The notes under the pieces: generated by a model
What the model was told of the DNA's origin: nothing
What the model saw: only the letters and a program-made list of their open reading frames with translations
Databases searched by the model: none
Translations under genes and position numbers: made by a program
From: PALSA-693 sp963702305
Lineage (GTDB): Bacteria; Actinomycetota; Acidimicrobiia; Acidimicrobiales; Palsa-688
Assembly (NCBI GenBank): GCA_963702305.1
Contig: CAVPBX010000020.1
Span: forward strand, 1 to 64,000
Length of the DNA: 64,000 nt
Direction of reading: 5' to 3'
Part shown: positions 1 through 8,271 of the stretch, one piece after another
How the letters are laid out: every line of letters starts with the position of its first letter
Position numbering within the stretch: position 1 is the first letter of the stretch

Positions 1-24
1 GCGCCTGACCAGCCGCCGGCCGGA

Positions 25-819
25 TCAGCCCGGCGCGTGCAGCGCCGCGGCCGTGGCCGGGTCGGCGGGATAGAACGCCTCGATGGCCAGCTCGGCCACG
101 GTCACGTCCGTCGCGGTGCCGACCACCGCGCTGATGCTGAACAGCGACAGTTCCTGGCCGCCCCGCCGGTAGCGCAGCGGCAGCACGACCCCGGCGGGTG
201 AGCTCACCTCGGCCATCCCGCCCGGGTAGCCGAGCAGCTCATCCCGCAGGTCGCGCAGCCGCTGGTCGCCCAGGGCCTGCGCGCGGTGCTGCAGCTGGGT
301 CAGCAGGTGACCGCGCCACTCGGCCAGGTTGCCGATCCGGGGGGCCATCCCGTCCGGGTGCAGGGCCAGCCGGAGCACGTTCACCGGCGGCTCCAGCAGC
401 CAGGCGGCGCACCCGCCGGCGAGCAGGTCGAGACCCGCGTTGCCGTCGACCAGCGTCCACCAGCGGTCGACCAGGACCGCGGGGTAGGGCTCGTGCCCGG
501 CCAGCACCTGGCGCAGGGCTTCGCGCACGCTCTGCAGCTCCGGCTCGGCCAGCCCGTGCTCCGGGTACGCCGGGGCGTAGCCGCCGGCCAGCAGCAGCGT
601 GTTCCGCTCCCGCAGCGGCACCTCGAGCTGCTCGGTCAGCCGCAGGATCATGGCCGGCGTCGGCCGGGAGCGTCCCGTCTCCACGAAGCTGAGGTGGCGC
701 GCGGACACGTCGGCCCGGATGGCCAGGTCGAGCTGGCTGATCCGGCGCCGCTCGCGCCACTCGCGCAGCAGCTCACCGACGGGCCGGGCACCCGGCGCGG
801 CCCAGGTCATGGTGGTCAT
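25..819 (-). CDS. MmyB-type XRE-family transcriptional regulator
   Basis: 264-residue DNA-binding regulator. Residues about 14-70 form an XRE helix-turn-helix, with the typical recognition stretch SARHLSFVETGRSRPT near 39-54. The remaining two thirds resembles the MmyB-like ligand-binding domain (LLAGGYAPAY after the HTH, then a VDRWWTLVDGN motif), a pairing common in actinomycetes. It is transcribed divergently from a SnoaL-like gene that starts at 970, and such regulators usually control the divergent neighbour and themselves. The shared intergenic region holds a TTACCTCCC direct repeat and a CGATTAC/GTAATCG inverted pair that could be its operator. ATG at 819 is used; ATG at 810 is an alternative. 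The family call is firm, the ligand unknown. Confidence 0.9.
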   Translation of the reverse strand: MTTMTWAAPGARPVGELLREWRERRRISQLDLAIRADVSARHLSFVETGRSRPTPAMILRLTEQLEVPLRERNTLLLAGGYAPAYPEHGLAEPELQSVREALRQVLAGHEPYPAVLVDRWWTLVDGNAGLDLLAGGCAAWLLEPPVNVLRLALHPDGMAPRIGNLAEWRGHLLTQLQHRAQALGDQRLRDLRDELLGYPGGMAEVSSPAGVVLPLRYRRGGQELSLFSISAVVGTATDVTVAELAIEAFYPADPATAAALHAPG

Positions 820-852
820 GACGGTGACGTTAGCGCCCCGCCCGCCGCGCCG

Positions 853-898
853 CGATTACCTCCCAGGTCATGGCCGGGCTTTACCTCCCGCGTAATCG
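853..898. promoter_or_regulatory. Candidate operator between MmyB-type regulator and SnoaL-like gene
   Basis: TTACCTCCC occurs twice in direct orientation (856-864 and 881-889), flanked by CGATTAC (853-859) and its inverse GTAATCG (892-898). The same core returns as an inverted pair GGGAGGTGA / TCACCTCCC at 1433-1441 and 1459-1467. Location between divergent genes suggests regulator binding. This is inference from repeats only. Confidence 0.4.
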
Positions 899-969
899 AC
901 ACCGGCCCGGCCCGCTCCGCAGGATGGTCCCCGACCGCGACAGACCCGGACCCCCGGGCCGGACCGATC

Positions 970-1336
970 ATGAAAGGCACTCTGATGAACGACCTGATCA
1001 CCCGCTACCTCGACTGCTGGAACGAGACCGACCCGGAGGCCCGCCGCAAGCTCATCGACGGCACCTGGGCCGCGGACGCCAGCTACATCGACCCGCTGGC
1101 CGAGGCGCACGGCCGGGACGCCATCGACGCGACCATCGCCGCCGCGCAGGCCCAGTTCCCCGGCTTCGTCTTCACGCTGGCCGGGCCGGTCGACGCGCAC
1201 CACCGCCAGGCCCGCTTCACCTGGGGCCTGGGCCCGACGGCGCCGAGCCGCTGATCGTCGGGTCCGACGTGGCGGTCACCGATGACGACGGCAGGCTCGT
1301 CACGGTCCTGGGTTTCCTCGACAAGGTGCCCGCTGA
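970..1336 (+). pseudogene. SnoaL-like (NTF2-fold) protein, frameshifted
   Basis: Encodes an NTF2-like polyketide-cyclase/SnoaL-type small protein of about 120 residues. It begins MKGTLMNDLITRYLDCWNET (ATG at 970, or 985) with the usual DASYIDPLAEAHGRDAID region. The frame breaks near 1235: the first frame stops at 1252-1254, while the next continues with EPLIVGSDVAVTDDDGRL and VLGFLDKVPA, exactly the expected C-terminus. One missing G near 1235 restores the frame. A second missing base near 1331 would create the TGA at 1334-1336 as the natural stop. It is divergent from the MmyB-type regulator and followed by a hairpin terminator. Either recent decay or two base-call errors. Confidence 0.75.
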
Positions 1337-1345
1337 GCACGAAAG

Positions 1346-1384
1346 AGCCGCTGGCCGGCGGGGACACTCCGTCGGCCAGCGGCT
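1346..1384 (+). terminator. Hairpin terminator after SnoaL-like gene
   Basis: Perfect 12-bp stem AGCCGCTGGCCG / CGGCCAGCGGCT (1346-1357 with 1373-1384) around a 15-nt loop, ten bases after the inferred end of the SnoaL-like gene. A C-rich rather than T-rich tail follows, as is common in high-GC actinomycetes. Confidence 0.7.
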
Positions 1385-1432
1385 TCCCCCCGACGCTGTA
1401 CCGGCCAAACCCCCCCCCATGCCGCCCACAAC

Positions 1433-1497
1433 GGGAGGTGACTCGTTATCTGTTCGGATCACCTCCCAGTTCCGGGAGCAAAATCGAACAGATAACG
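1433..1497. repeat. Interlocking inverted repeats
   Basis: Three arm pairs overlap. GGGAGGTGA (1433-1441) pairs with TCACCTCCC (1459-1467). CGTTATCTGTTCG (1444-1456) pairs perfectly over 13 bp with CGAACAGATAACG (1485-1497). CTCCC (1463-1467) also pairs with GGGAG (1474-1478). The first two stems cross each other, so they are alternatives or a pseudoknot. No gene function can be attached. Confidence 0.6.
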
Positions 1498-1543
1498 CGT
1501 GGCCCGGTTCGGCCAGGGCGGGCATGCTGGCGGCCCGGTAGTG

Positions 1544-1800
1544 TCAGTCGCGGCCGCGGAGCAGCGACACCCGGAAGTGGTGCAGCCCACCCCGGGCGTA
1601 CCCGCTGCTGATGGCCGGGTCGTCCGCCACGGACCTGCCTGGTGACCTCCTTGTCGGGCGCCTCGAACACGGCTATCCCGGTATCTACCTGGCCGAGCGT
1701 GGGACCGGCCAGGATCAGCTGCCCGGCGGCGAGAATCCGAGTTGCAGCCGGTCGAAATGCTCCGACCAAACGGACTTTTTCGTCGTCGGTCGTGGTCGAG
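1544..1800 (-). pseudogene. YciI/YCII-domain protein remnant
   Basis: On the minus strand one frame reads LILAGPTLGQVDTGIAVFEA followed by PDKEVTRQV, the central signature of YCII-related (YciI-like) proteins. The natural C-terminus, DDPAISSGYARGGLHHFRV then SLLRGRD and stop at 1544-1546, lies in another frame, so a single-base slip sits near 1608-1615. The N-terminal part (DDEKVRLVGAFRPA) is recognisable but the expected start region is degraded. YciI-like proteins are about 90-100 residues and often occur beside sigma factors; none is present here. It appears to be a decayed gene, with the upstream boundary uncertain. Confidence 0.65.
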
Positions 1801-3000
1801 CCGCGAAGTCGTCCCGCGGGGGATGGATGAAATAGATCCATGGCTTATACAAAACTGATCGGTATGAGCGGGTCCAGCGTCGCTTCCAAGGCGGCTGGGA
1901 GCAGCTCGACGACAATGCCGAAAAACTGCTCTCCATGCTAGACTACCAGCAGCGGTCAACTCGAGGCTCCTGGCGAGCGAGCCGCAACCGTGGATCCTCC
2001 ATCTTTCGCTGTCTTGGTCCTTAAAGTAGCGCTGGTCGTGGACTGGTCGAGCATGACCTCAAACCGTGTGTCAGCTCTTATGGGTTGACAGGCCAGAAGT
2101 TCGCGATCGATACGGTCGAGGATGTCGGAATCGCCCGTCTGCAGGAAACTTTCTGGCGAACAGCTCCACCTGGTTCGAGCCTCCCTGGTTGCTGCTCATG
2201 CTCGGCGGCGGTAGCCATGTCGTCCAAGTCGTCGAGCGTGAGGTCCTGCGGATGGGCGCCGTCTGTCGAACGCGAGAACGGTCCATCGTGGTCGCGTACC
2301 TCGTCACGAAACGGTGACGTCATTGCCAGTGACGAGAGGATAAAGTCGTCGGGTATCCAGGCGGCCGCAGAAGAAGTGCGCGGTAGCTGCGGACCCTCGT
2401 CGAAGCGATCGACGATCGAACCGGCGAACTGTCTCGACACGGCGCATCGGGCTTGGCCGTAGTACGGCACGGTGCCTGGGTGGTCGTCGCTGGGTCGGGT
2501 AGCTGGAGGCGGCGGCCGAGCAGCGGGCTCGGTTTCCATGTGCGGACGCTTCACCGTGCTCTCGTCGCCCCCGAGCCACGGGACCGGGATGCGGGCGTGG
2601 CGTACCGAGGTAGGCGGTCCTCCTGTTGGAAATAGGCGTGCACTTCGCCGGCGGGACGCAGCATGTAATCAGTCCCGGTGAGGATCACCACGTGCCACGC
2701 CCTGCCTTGGTCGCCTCGCGTAACCCGGCGAGGGACGACTCGAGACAGACCCGACGAACCCCACTGGGTCCGGTACCTCGGCAGTGCGTGGACGGTGCCC
2801 TCGACGACCCTGAGAACTCGGCTGCAAACCCGTCAGGAGTGCTGGCGTCTATGTGGGAGGTAGGTCTGGTACGGTCTGAGCCGGTCAACCAGACGGTGGA
2901 CTCGGAGCGGCGCGGTGTGCGTCGGGACGACGTAACTCGTCAGTGATTTCATCGGGCACTCGGAGAATACCCGGCCCCGCACCCGCCGCGAGCCGGCCCC
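1801..3000. other. Gene-poor, decayed region
   Basis: No intact recognisable gene. Traces of former coding sequence can be seen. A plus-strand frame around 1857-2030 reads RYERVQRRFQGGWEQLDDNA and EKLLSMLDYQQR, helical in character. A minus-strand open frame at 2078-2554 contains the acidic stretch DLTLDDLDDMATAAEHEQQ. A minus-strand frame around 2555-2740 reads AWHVVILTGTDYMLRPAGEV then HAYFQQEDRLPRYATP. None can be assigned to a family and each lacks a convincing start or is interrupted. Base composition looks less GC-rich than the flanks. The region may be the scar of a lost accessory element, but no integrase, transposase or attachment site was found. Confidence 0.5.
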
Positions 3001-4002
3001 CTACGGAGCTGGATCGACGACGACCAACTTGGACCAAGGGATCCCGTTGAACACGGCATAGCTGGGTTTGCTGTTGGATGCCGCCGTGATCGGGTCAACG
3101 CCGGAATGTCCAGTAAACGACCAGTCGGCGCGGGACTCTCCCTGGATGGCGTTGGACCCCGCGTAGTCGACTACGACCGCGCCATAGGACTGCAAGGCCT
3201 TGAACGTCATTTGCGCCAGCGGGGTCAAACCGGTCGGCGTGGCGACCGAAGTGGGGAATTTGACGAATGCGCCTTCGGAGAAATGTCCGCTGTTTACGGC
3301 ACAATCGCCGCGGTTGGCCGGGTACGTCCACCAGTTGCAAAGCGGGACCGAGAGGGCAAGCGTGTGGTTGATGGCGCCGGACGCCACGTCGGCTTCGGTG
3401 AGCATGGTGCCGAAGTAGCTGATGCCGCTGGCCGCCAGCCCGTAAGGGAACGGGAAGACCCCCGTCGACGTACTGGGTGCCAGCTTTCCGCCCCAGGAGG
3501 CCGACCAGGTGCCGTTTCCGTTGTTGCGCGCTTGCCATAGCTCCCAGACGCTGTCCGTGGACGGTTGGGAGATGATGATGTCGGAGTCACCGGAGTACGT
3601 CTTGCTGGTGGTGTAGGCCCCGGCCGGGATGGGGGCGCTCCCGCCGATCTGGCTGAGGAAGGCGGTGCCCGCCCAGGGGTTGGCCGTGATCGGAACCGCC
3701 GGCTGGGTGGCCGGCACGGTGAAGACCGGCATCTGATTGAGGGTCACCGACCCGTAGAAGGTCGGGATGGACGCCGCAAAGTTCGCCACCTCGGTCGCCG
3801 AGGCCGGATCGACCGGCCAGGTGGTGGGGATGGGCGTGTCCCACAGCGAGTCCGGTTCGACCCCGCTCGAAGAGATGAGCGTGGCGTGGACACGAGCACC
3901 GCCAGTGGTAAGCGCCACCGCGCTGGGTGAGGTGCCGGCGCCGACGGTGCCGAAGCCGGTCAGCGCCGCACCCGCGGCCGCCGCGGCGAGGAGTTTCTTC
4001 AT
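3001..4002 (-). CDS. Secreted protein of unknown function
   Basis: 333-residue protein starting MKKLLAAAAAGAALTGFGTV, a classical Sec signal peptide with cleavage probably near residue 25-30. The ATG at 4002 is preceded by AAAGGA at a good distance, so the longer upstream frame is not used. The mature part is rich in Gly, Ser, Thr and Trp, with motifs such as VWELWQARNNGNGTW and LAASGISYFGTMLTEADVAS. This pattern resembles exported actinomycete proteins of unknown function that may adopt a beta-sandwich or carbohydrate-binding fold. No catalytic motif is evident. Two Cys (in SVPLCNWW and RGDCAVNS) could form a disulphide. Divergent from the small gene at 4170. Confidence 0.7.
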   Translation of the reverse strand: MKKLLAAAAAGAALTGFGTVGAGTSPSAVALTTGGARVHATLISSSGVEPDSLWDTPIPTTWPVDPASATEVANFAASIPTFYGSVTLNQMPVFTVPATQPAVPITANPWAGTAFLSQIGGSAPIPAGAYTTSKTYSGDSDIIISQPSTDSVWELWQARNNGNGTWSASWGGKLAPSTSTGVFPFPYGLAASGISYFGTMLTEADVASGAINHTLALSVPLCNWWTYPANRGDCAVNSGHFSEGAFVKFPTSVATPTGLTPLAQMTFKALQSYGAVVVDYAGSNAIQGESRADWSFTGHSGVDPITAASNSKPSYAVFNGIPWSKLVVVDPAP

Positions 4003-4169
4003 GGGATTCCTTTCGCGTCGGTCGGATGCCGCCGCAAGCCGTTTGGGGGGGTCGATCAGGCGGCCACCTCCTTGATCGGCACCAGCCGGAGGACCTTGAC
4101 CGGCCGCGGCTGCAAACTTCGGCAAAGGCCGCTATCGTCAGACGACACGCCATCCGGGAGGTACGACAC

Positions 4170-4388
4170 GTGACGCTGTCGGACGTGATCGACGACCAGT
4201 TCCTGGCTCGCTACCGAGCCCTGCTCGACGCCGAGGACGCGGCGTTCGACGAACTGGAACATGCGTTCGAGGACGGTGACCGAGCCGCCTTCAACGACGA
4301 TCTCACCGCCTGGCGCAAAGCCGTGGAGAAAAAGCTCACCTACCTGCACCGCCTGGGCGTGGTGCTGCCGCCCACCATCAGCTGCTGA
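4170..4388 (+). CDS. Small acidic helical protein, unknown function
   Basis: 72 codons from GTG at 4170, chosen because a strong GGGAGGT ribosome-binding site lies seven bases upstream (4157-4163). The product is very acidic and predicted all-helical (VIDDQFLARYRALLDAEDAA, then AFDELEHAFEDGD), ending HRLGVVLPPTISC. No family recognised. Its 3' end lies five bases from the convergent end of the fbpC-like gene once that gene's frameshift is corrected. Uncorrected, the fbpC reading frame would run antisense through this gene, which supports the correction. Confidence 0.6.
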   Translation: MTLSDVIDDQFLARYRALLDAEDAAFDELEHAFEDGDRAAFNDDLTAWRKAVEKKLTYLHRLGVVLPPTISC

Positions 4389-4392
4389 ACCG

Positions 4393-5498
4393 CTAACCCG
4401 CCGGCTGGACCTCCTCGTCGTCTGCCGCGTCCGCGTCCCCGCCGTCGGGCGCGGGCCAGGCCATGACCGGGGCCCGAACCGTGAGCAGCACGTCGGCGCC
4501 CGGCGCGGGGCGCGGTGACCGGTCACCCGCACCAGCAGCGGCGCGGCGTCGCCGAGCACCGCCGGCATCACCCGCAGGACGGCGTCGTGGCCGAAGAAGG
4601 CCCGGTCGACCACCCGGGCGGGGATGCCGCCACCGGCCGGCACCGCGGAGCGGGTCCGCAGCTCGAGCTGCTCCGGCCGCACCAGCACCATCGCGGCCCG
4701 CCCCGGCCCCGGCCAGGCCGCGGCCAGGCCGTCCTGGAGGACCAGCCGGCCCAGGGCGGTCCGGGCCACGCCGCCCTCCACCGTCCCCGGCAGCAGGTTG
4801 GCCTCGCCCAGGAAGCCAGCCAGATCCGCGTCCAGGGGCGACCGGTACAGCTCCTCGGGTATGGCGTCGACCACGATCCGACCGGCCCGCAGGACCGCCA
4901 CCCGGTCGGCCATGGACAGGGCCTCGTCCTGGTCGTGGGTCACCAGCACCGTCGTCGTCCCCCGGTCCCGGAGGATGTGGGCCACCTCCCGGCGCACGGT
5001 GGCCCGCATGGCGGCGTCGAGCGCCGAGAACGGCTCGTCGAGGAGGACCACCTCCGGCTCGATGGCCAGGGCCCGGGCCAGCGCCACCCGCTGCTGCTGG
5101 CCGCCGGAGAGCTGGTGCGGATAGCGCCGTTCCAGCCCGGTCAGGCCGACGGCTTCCAGCAGCGGGGCGATGTCCCGCCGGCGGGGCAGCCCGAAGGCCA
5201 CGTTGGCCGCCACTCTGAGATGGGGAAAAAGAGCCCCGTCCTGCGGCACGTAGCCGATCCGCCGCCGCTCGGGCGGGAGTGAGCTACGGCCGTCGTCGAA
5301 CACCGTGGTCCCGAGCCGGACCACACCGGACTCGATCCGTTCGAAGCCGGCGATGACCCGTAGCAGGGTCGTCTTTCCGCTCCCCGACGCCCCCAACACC
5401 GCGGTAAACGACCCCTGCTCGACGCGCAGGTCCACCCCGTCGAGGACCGGCTGGTGGTCGTAGCGCTGGCGGACGGCGGTGAGGTCGAGGTCGTTCAT
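4393..5498 (-). CDS. fbpC: Iron(III) ABC transporter ATP-binding protein (FbpC-like), frameshifted at C-terminus
   Basis: ATPase energising an FbpABC-type ferric-ion importer. Walker A GASGSGKTT (36-44), Q-loop YVPQDGALFP (83-92), signature LSGGQQQR (130-137), Walker B VVLLDEP (150-156) and switch His in VTHDQDEAL are intact. A regulatory OB-type domain follows about residue 240. After VTGHRAP the frame slips near 4507-4510: one C missing from a C-run switches it to a long nonsense tail. Restoring it gives ADVLLTVRAPVMAWPAP and an acidic end with stop at 4393-4395, total about 368 residues, the normal family length. The start overlaps the end of fbpB by 4 bp. Part of an iron-box-controlled operon. 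Confidence 0.85.
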
Positions 5499-7048
5499 GG
5501 GCGGGCGGCCGCCGGGTCCCGGTTAAACCAGCGGGTCAGTACGTAGCCGGGCACCGCCGCCAGGGCCACCATGACGACGGCGTAGGGGGCGGCCGCCCCG
5601 TAGGAGGTGTTGCTCTGGTAGGCCCAGAACTGGGTGGCCAGGGTGTGCACGCCGGTGGGGACCAGGATGAGGGTGGCGGTCAGTTCGGTCACGGCCGACA
5701 GGAACACCAGGCAGAAGCCGGCCGCCAGGCCGGGGGCCACCAGCGGCAGGGTGACTCGCAGCAGCACCTCCCAGGGCCGCCGGCCCAGGCTGCGGCCCAC
5801 CTCCTCCAGCCGGCGGGGGGCCTGGGCCACCGAGGCCCGCACGCACACCAGGGCCAGCGGGAAGAACAGCACGGCATAGGCGGCGACCAGCAAGGTGGCG
5901 CTCTGGTAGAGCCGGGGCACGTAGTGGGAGGCGAAAAACACCAGGGCCAGTGCTATCACCAGACCGGGCAGGGACTGCACCACATAGGTGCTGCGCTCCA
6001 GCACCATCGTCGCCGGCGAGCGAAAGCGGACCGCCAGCAGCGCCACCGGCAGGGCCAGCACCGTGGCCACCAGGGCCGCGGCGGCGCTGTAGGTGGCGGT
6101 GTGCTCCAGGGCGCCCCAGATCGACACGCCCGGCAGGGTGGTGGTGTGGCTGGCGGCCATCCAGTACAGCAGGGTGCCGACGGGCACCCCCAGGCCCGCG
6201 CCGGCGAGCGCCGCCATGCCCGCGATGGCCGCCACCAGCCGGCCACCGCGCAGGCGGTGACGGACCTGGAGGTGGGCGGTTTGGCCGCCGGCCCGGCTGA
6301 TCCGGCCCCGGGTGCTCACCGCGCCCTCGCCCGCCAGGACGACGAGACCGATCAGCACCAGCACCAGTGACAGGCCGGAGGCGGCCGGCAGGTCGAAGGC
6401 GGTGGTCAGCTCCGAGAAGATGGTGGTGGTGAAGGTCTGGAACCGCATGATCTCGAAGGCGCCGTACTCGGCCAGGAGGGCCAGGCACACCAGCAGGCAG
6501 CCGCCGGTGAGAGCCGGGCGGATCTGGCGCAGCGTGACCCGGAAGAACGTCTCGACCGGGCCCAGCCCCAGGCTGCGGGCCACTTCCTCCTCGCTGGGGT
6601 CGGCCCGGCGCAGCGCCGCCGCCACCGGGAGGTACACCAGCGGGTAGACGGCCAGGGTCATGACCACGGTGGCGCCGGCCAGGCCGTGCAGGGCGGGCAC
6701 GATCGAATGCCAGGCGTAGCCCACCACGAAGTCGGGGATGGCCACGGGGAGCACCACCAGCACGGCCCACATGCGCCGGCCGGGCAGCGACGTGCGCTCG
6801 ACCAGGAAGGCGGCCGCCGTGCCCAGGACGGCGGAGCCGGCGCTGACCAGGGCCGCCAGTTGCACCGTGTTGAGGAGCAGGACCCGGGTGAGACGGCGGA
6901 AGACCAGCCGGAAGACGTCGTGCCAGCCGGCCTGCCCGGCCTGCAGGACCAGGAATACCAGCGGCACCAGCACGGCGGCCGCGATCAGGCCGCTGGCGAT
7001 GACGAGCAGGCGCGGCGGACGGCGACGACTGTGCAGCGCCAGCGTCAT
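5495..7048 (-). CDS. fbpB: Iron(III) ABC transporter permease (FbpB-like)
   Basis: 517-residue inner-membrane permease made of two fused MetI-type halves, each with about six hydrophobic helices and an EAA-type loop (SEEEVARSLGLGPVETFFRV around 155-175 and LEEVGRSLGRRPWEVLLRV in the second half). This two-domain form is typical of FbpB/CysTW-class ferric importers. It sits 23 bp downstream of the binding-protein gene and overlaps fbpC by 4 bp, so the three are co-transcribed and translationally coupled. No frame problems seen. Confidence 0.9.
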   Translation of the reverse strand: MTLALHSRRRPPRLLVIASGLIAAAVLVPLVFLVLQAGQAGWHDVFRLVFRRLTRVLLLNTVQLAALVSAGSAVLGTAAAFLVERTSLPGRRMWAVLVVLPVAIPDFVVGYAWHSIVPALHGLAGATVVMTLAVYPLVYLPVAAALRRADPSEEEVARSLGLGPVETFFRVTLRQIRPALTGGCLLVCLALLAEYGAFEIMRFQTFTTTIFSELTTAFDLPAASGLSLVLVLIGLVVLAGEGAVSTRGRISRAGGQTAHLQVRHRLRGGRLVAAIAGMAALAGAGLGVPVGTLLYWMAASHTTTLPGVSIWGALEHTATYSAAAALVATVLALPVALLAVRFRSPATMVLERSTYVVQSLPGLVIALALVFFASHYVPRLYQSATLLVAAYAVLFFPLALVCVRASVAQAPRRLEEVGRSLGRRPWEVLLRVTLPLVAPGLAAGFCLVFLSAVTELTATLILVPTGVHTLATQFWAYQSNTSYGAAAPYAVVMVALAAVPGYVLTRWFNRDPAAARP

Positions 7049-7071
7049 GGTGCTCCCCTCCCCCCGCCCGC

Positions 7072-8200
7072 CTAGACCAGCTGGGCTTGCTGGAGCAGGT
7101 GCAGCGCCTCGGAACCGTCGCCGAGCTGCTGGATGGTGACGGGCGCCGGCTGGAGCTGGTCGAACGGCTTCAGCCCCGCCGGGGCCGCGACCCCCGGGCG
7201 CAGCGGGTACTCGAAGCTGTCGCTGGCCACCATGACCTGCTGCCCCGCGGCGGAGACCAGAAAGGCCAAGAACTGCTGGGCCGCGGCCTGATGCTTGCTC
7301 GACTTGAGGACGGCGGCGCCGGACACGTCCACCACATACCCGGGATCCCGGGCCGCGAAATAGGCGATCTGCGAGTGCACCCCGCCCGCCCCGACCTCTT
7401 TGGCCATCCGGTACCAGTAGTAGTGGTCCACCAGCCCGATGGCCGCCTGCCCGCTGTTGACGTCCGCGGTGACCGTCTCGTTGGAAGGCTCAATGTGCGC
7501 AGAGGCGTTGCCCTTGACGGCCTTGAGCCACGCCAGGGCGCCCGACGCCCCTTCCGCCTGAGCGACCGACGTCACCAGCGGCTGGAAATCCGTCTCCGTC
7601 GGGGCCAGGGCCAGCTTGCCCTTCCACTGCGGCTTCGCCAGGTCCAGGACCGAGGTGGGCAGCTGCGACGGGTTCAGACGCGAGGTGTTGTAGACGAGCA
7701 CGCTGATGCGGGCCGAGACGCCCACCCATTGGCCTTGCGGCGAGCTGTACTGGGCCGGCACCGCGGACAGGGTGCCGGCCGCGGCGGGGGCCAGCAGCCC
7801 TTTGCCCTGGAGGGCCATCAGGGCCGGCGAGTTTTCCGTGTAGAACACATCGGCCGGCGACGACGACCCCTCTTGCTCGATCTGCTGGGCCAGGGAGGCC
7901 TCGTCGCCGTCGCGTTCGTTGACGTGGATGCCGGTCTGTCGTTGGAAGGCCGACACCAGGGCCTGGGTGGTCTGGGTGTGCTGTCCGCTGTAGAGGGTGA
8001 TGGACCCCGGTCCGCCCGGGCCGGAGCCGCCCCCGCCGCACGCCGCCAGGACGCCGGCGGCCACCACCCCGGCGCCCACTACCCGGGCGCCCACTCACCC
8101 GGGCGCCCACTACCCGGGCGCCCACCACCCGGGCGGCGGCCACGACGCCGAGCCGGCGCCCCGAATGGCGGCCCCGGAAGGCGCCGATTGAGAACACCAT
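7072..8200 (-). CDS. fbpA: Iron(III) ABC transporter substrate-binding lipoprotein (FbpA-like), frame broken in signal-sequence repeat
   Basis: Type-2 periplasmic-binding lipoprotein for ferric ion: lipobox VLAAC then a Gly-rich linker, GSITLYSGQHTQTTQALVSA, paired Tyr in VDHYYWYRM typical of iron-ligating FbpA proteins, and a SDSFEYPLRPG region. ATG at 8200 starts MVFSIGAFRGRHSGRRLGVV, a basic n-region, just downstream of an iron box. Between this and the lipobox lie 15-bp repeats encoding RVVGA units. One unit (8085-8100) is 16 bp, shifting the frame. The downstream frame alone can begin at GTG 8094 but would then lack a charged n-region. Correcting one base yields a long signal peptide. 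Expression may depend on repeat length. Confidence 0.85.
8071..8130. repeat. 15-bp tandem repeat in signal-peptide coding region
   Basis: About four copies of GGGCGCCCACTACCC (plus strand), with unit boundaries 8071-8084, 8085-8100, 8101-8115 and 8116-8130. The second is 16 bp because of an extra C (CACTCACCC). On the coding strand each unit gives Arg-Val-Val-Gly-Ala. A 15-bp unit is in frame, the 16-bp one is not. Confidence 0.85.
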
Positions 8201-8239
8201 TCCAGTGTGCCAAATCCTAGGGGGCCTTCACAACTTTAG

Positions 8240-8258
8240 TTAGGGAAGGCGAACCTTC
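8240..8258 (-). promoter_or_regulatory. DtxR/IdeR-like iron box
   Basis: Read on the coding strand, GAAGGTTCGCCTTCCCTAA matches 15 of 19 positions of the actinobacterial DtxR/IdeR consensus TTAGGTTAGCCTAACCTAA. It lies 40 bp upstream of the FbpA-like start at 8200. A TAGGAT -10-like hexamer lies between (about 8213-8218), so bound repressor would overlap the -35 region. This implies repression of the transporter in iron-replete cells. Confidence 0.75.
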
Positions 8259-8271
8259 CGGCCGGTCGACC

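Noticed and set aside
1444..1497. Inverted repeat considered as an integron attC site or LexA box
   Set aside because: Arm orientation (GTTATC at the 5' side) is opposite to attC R-boxes, and the CGAAC/GTTCG halves are not at the 4-bp spacing of an actinobacterial SOS box.
2538..2681. MCGRFT, the start motif of SRAP (YedK/HMCES) proteins, in a plus-strand frame
   Set aside because: The residues after the first six do not resemble SRAP proteins and no later SRAP motif was found; treated as chance.
4056..4392. C-terminal extension of the FbpC-like frame
   Set aside because: It is antisense to a better supported small gene, has no family similarity, and disappears when the frameshift at 4507-4510 is corrected.
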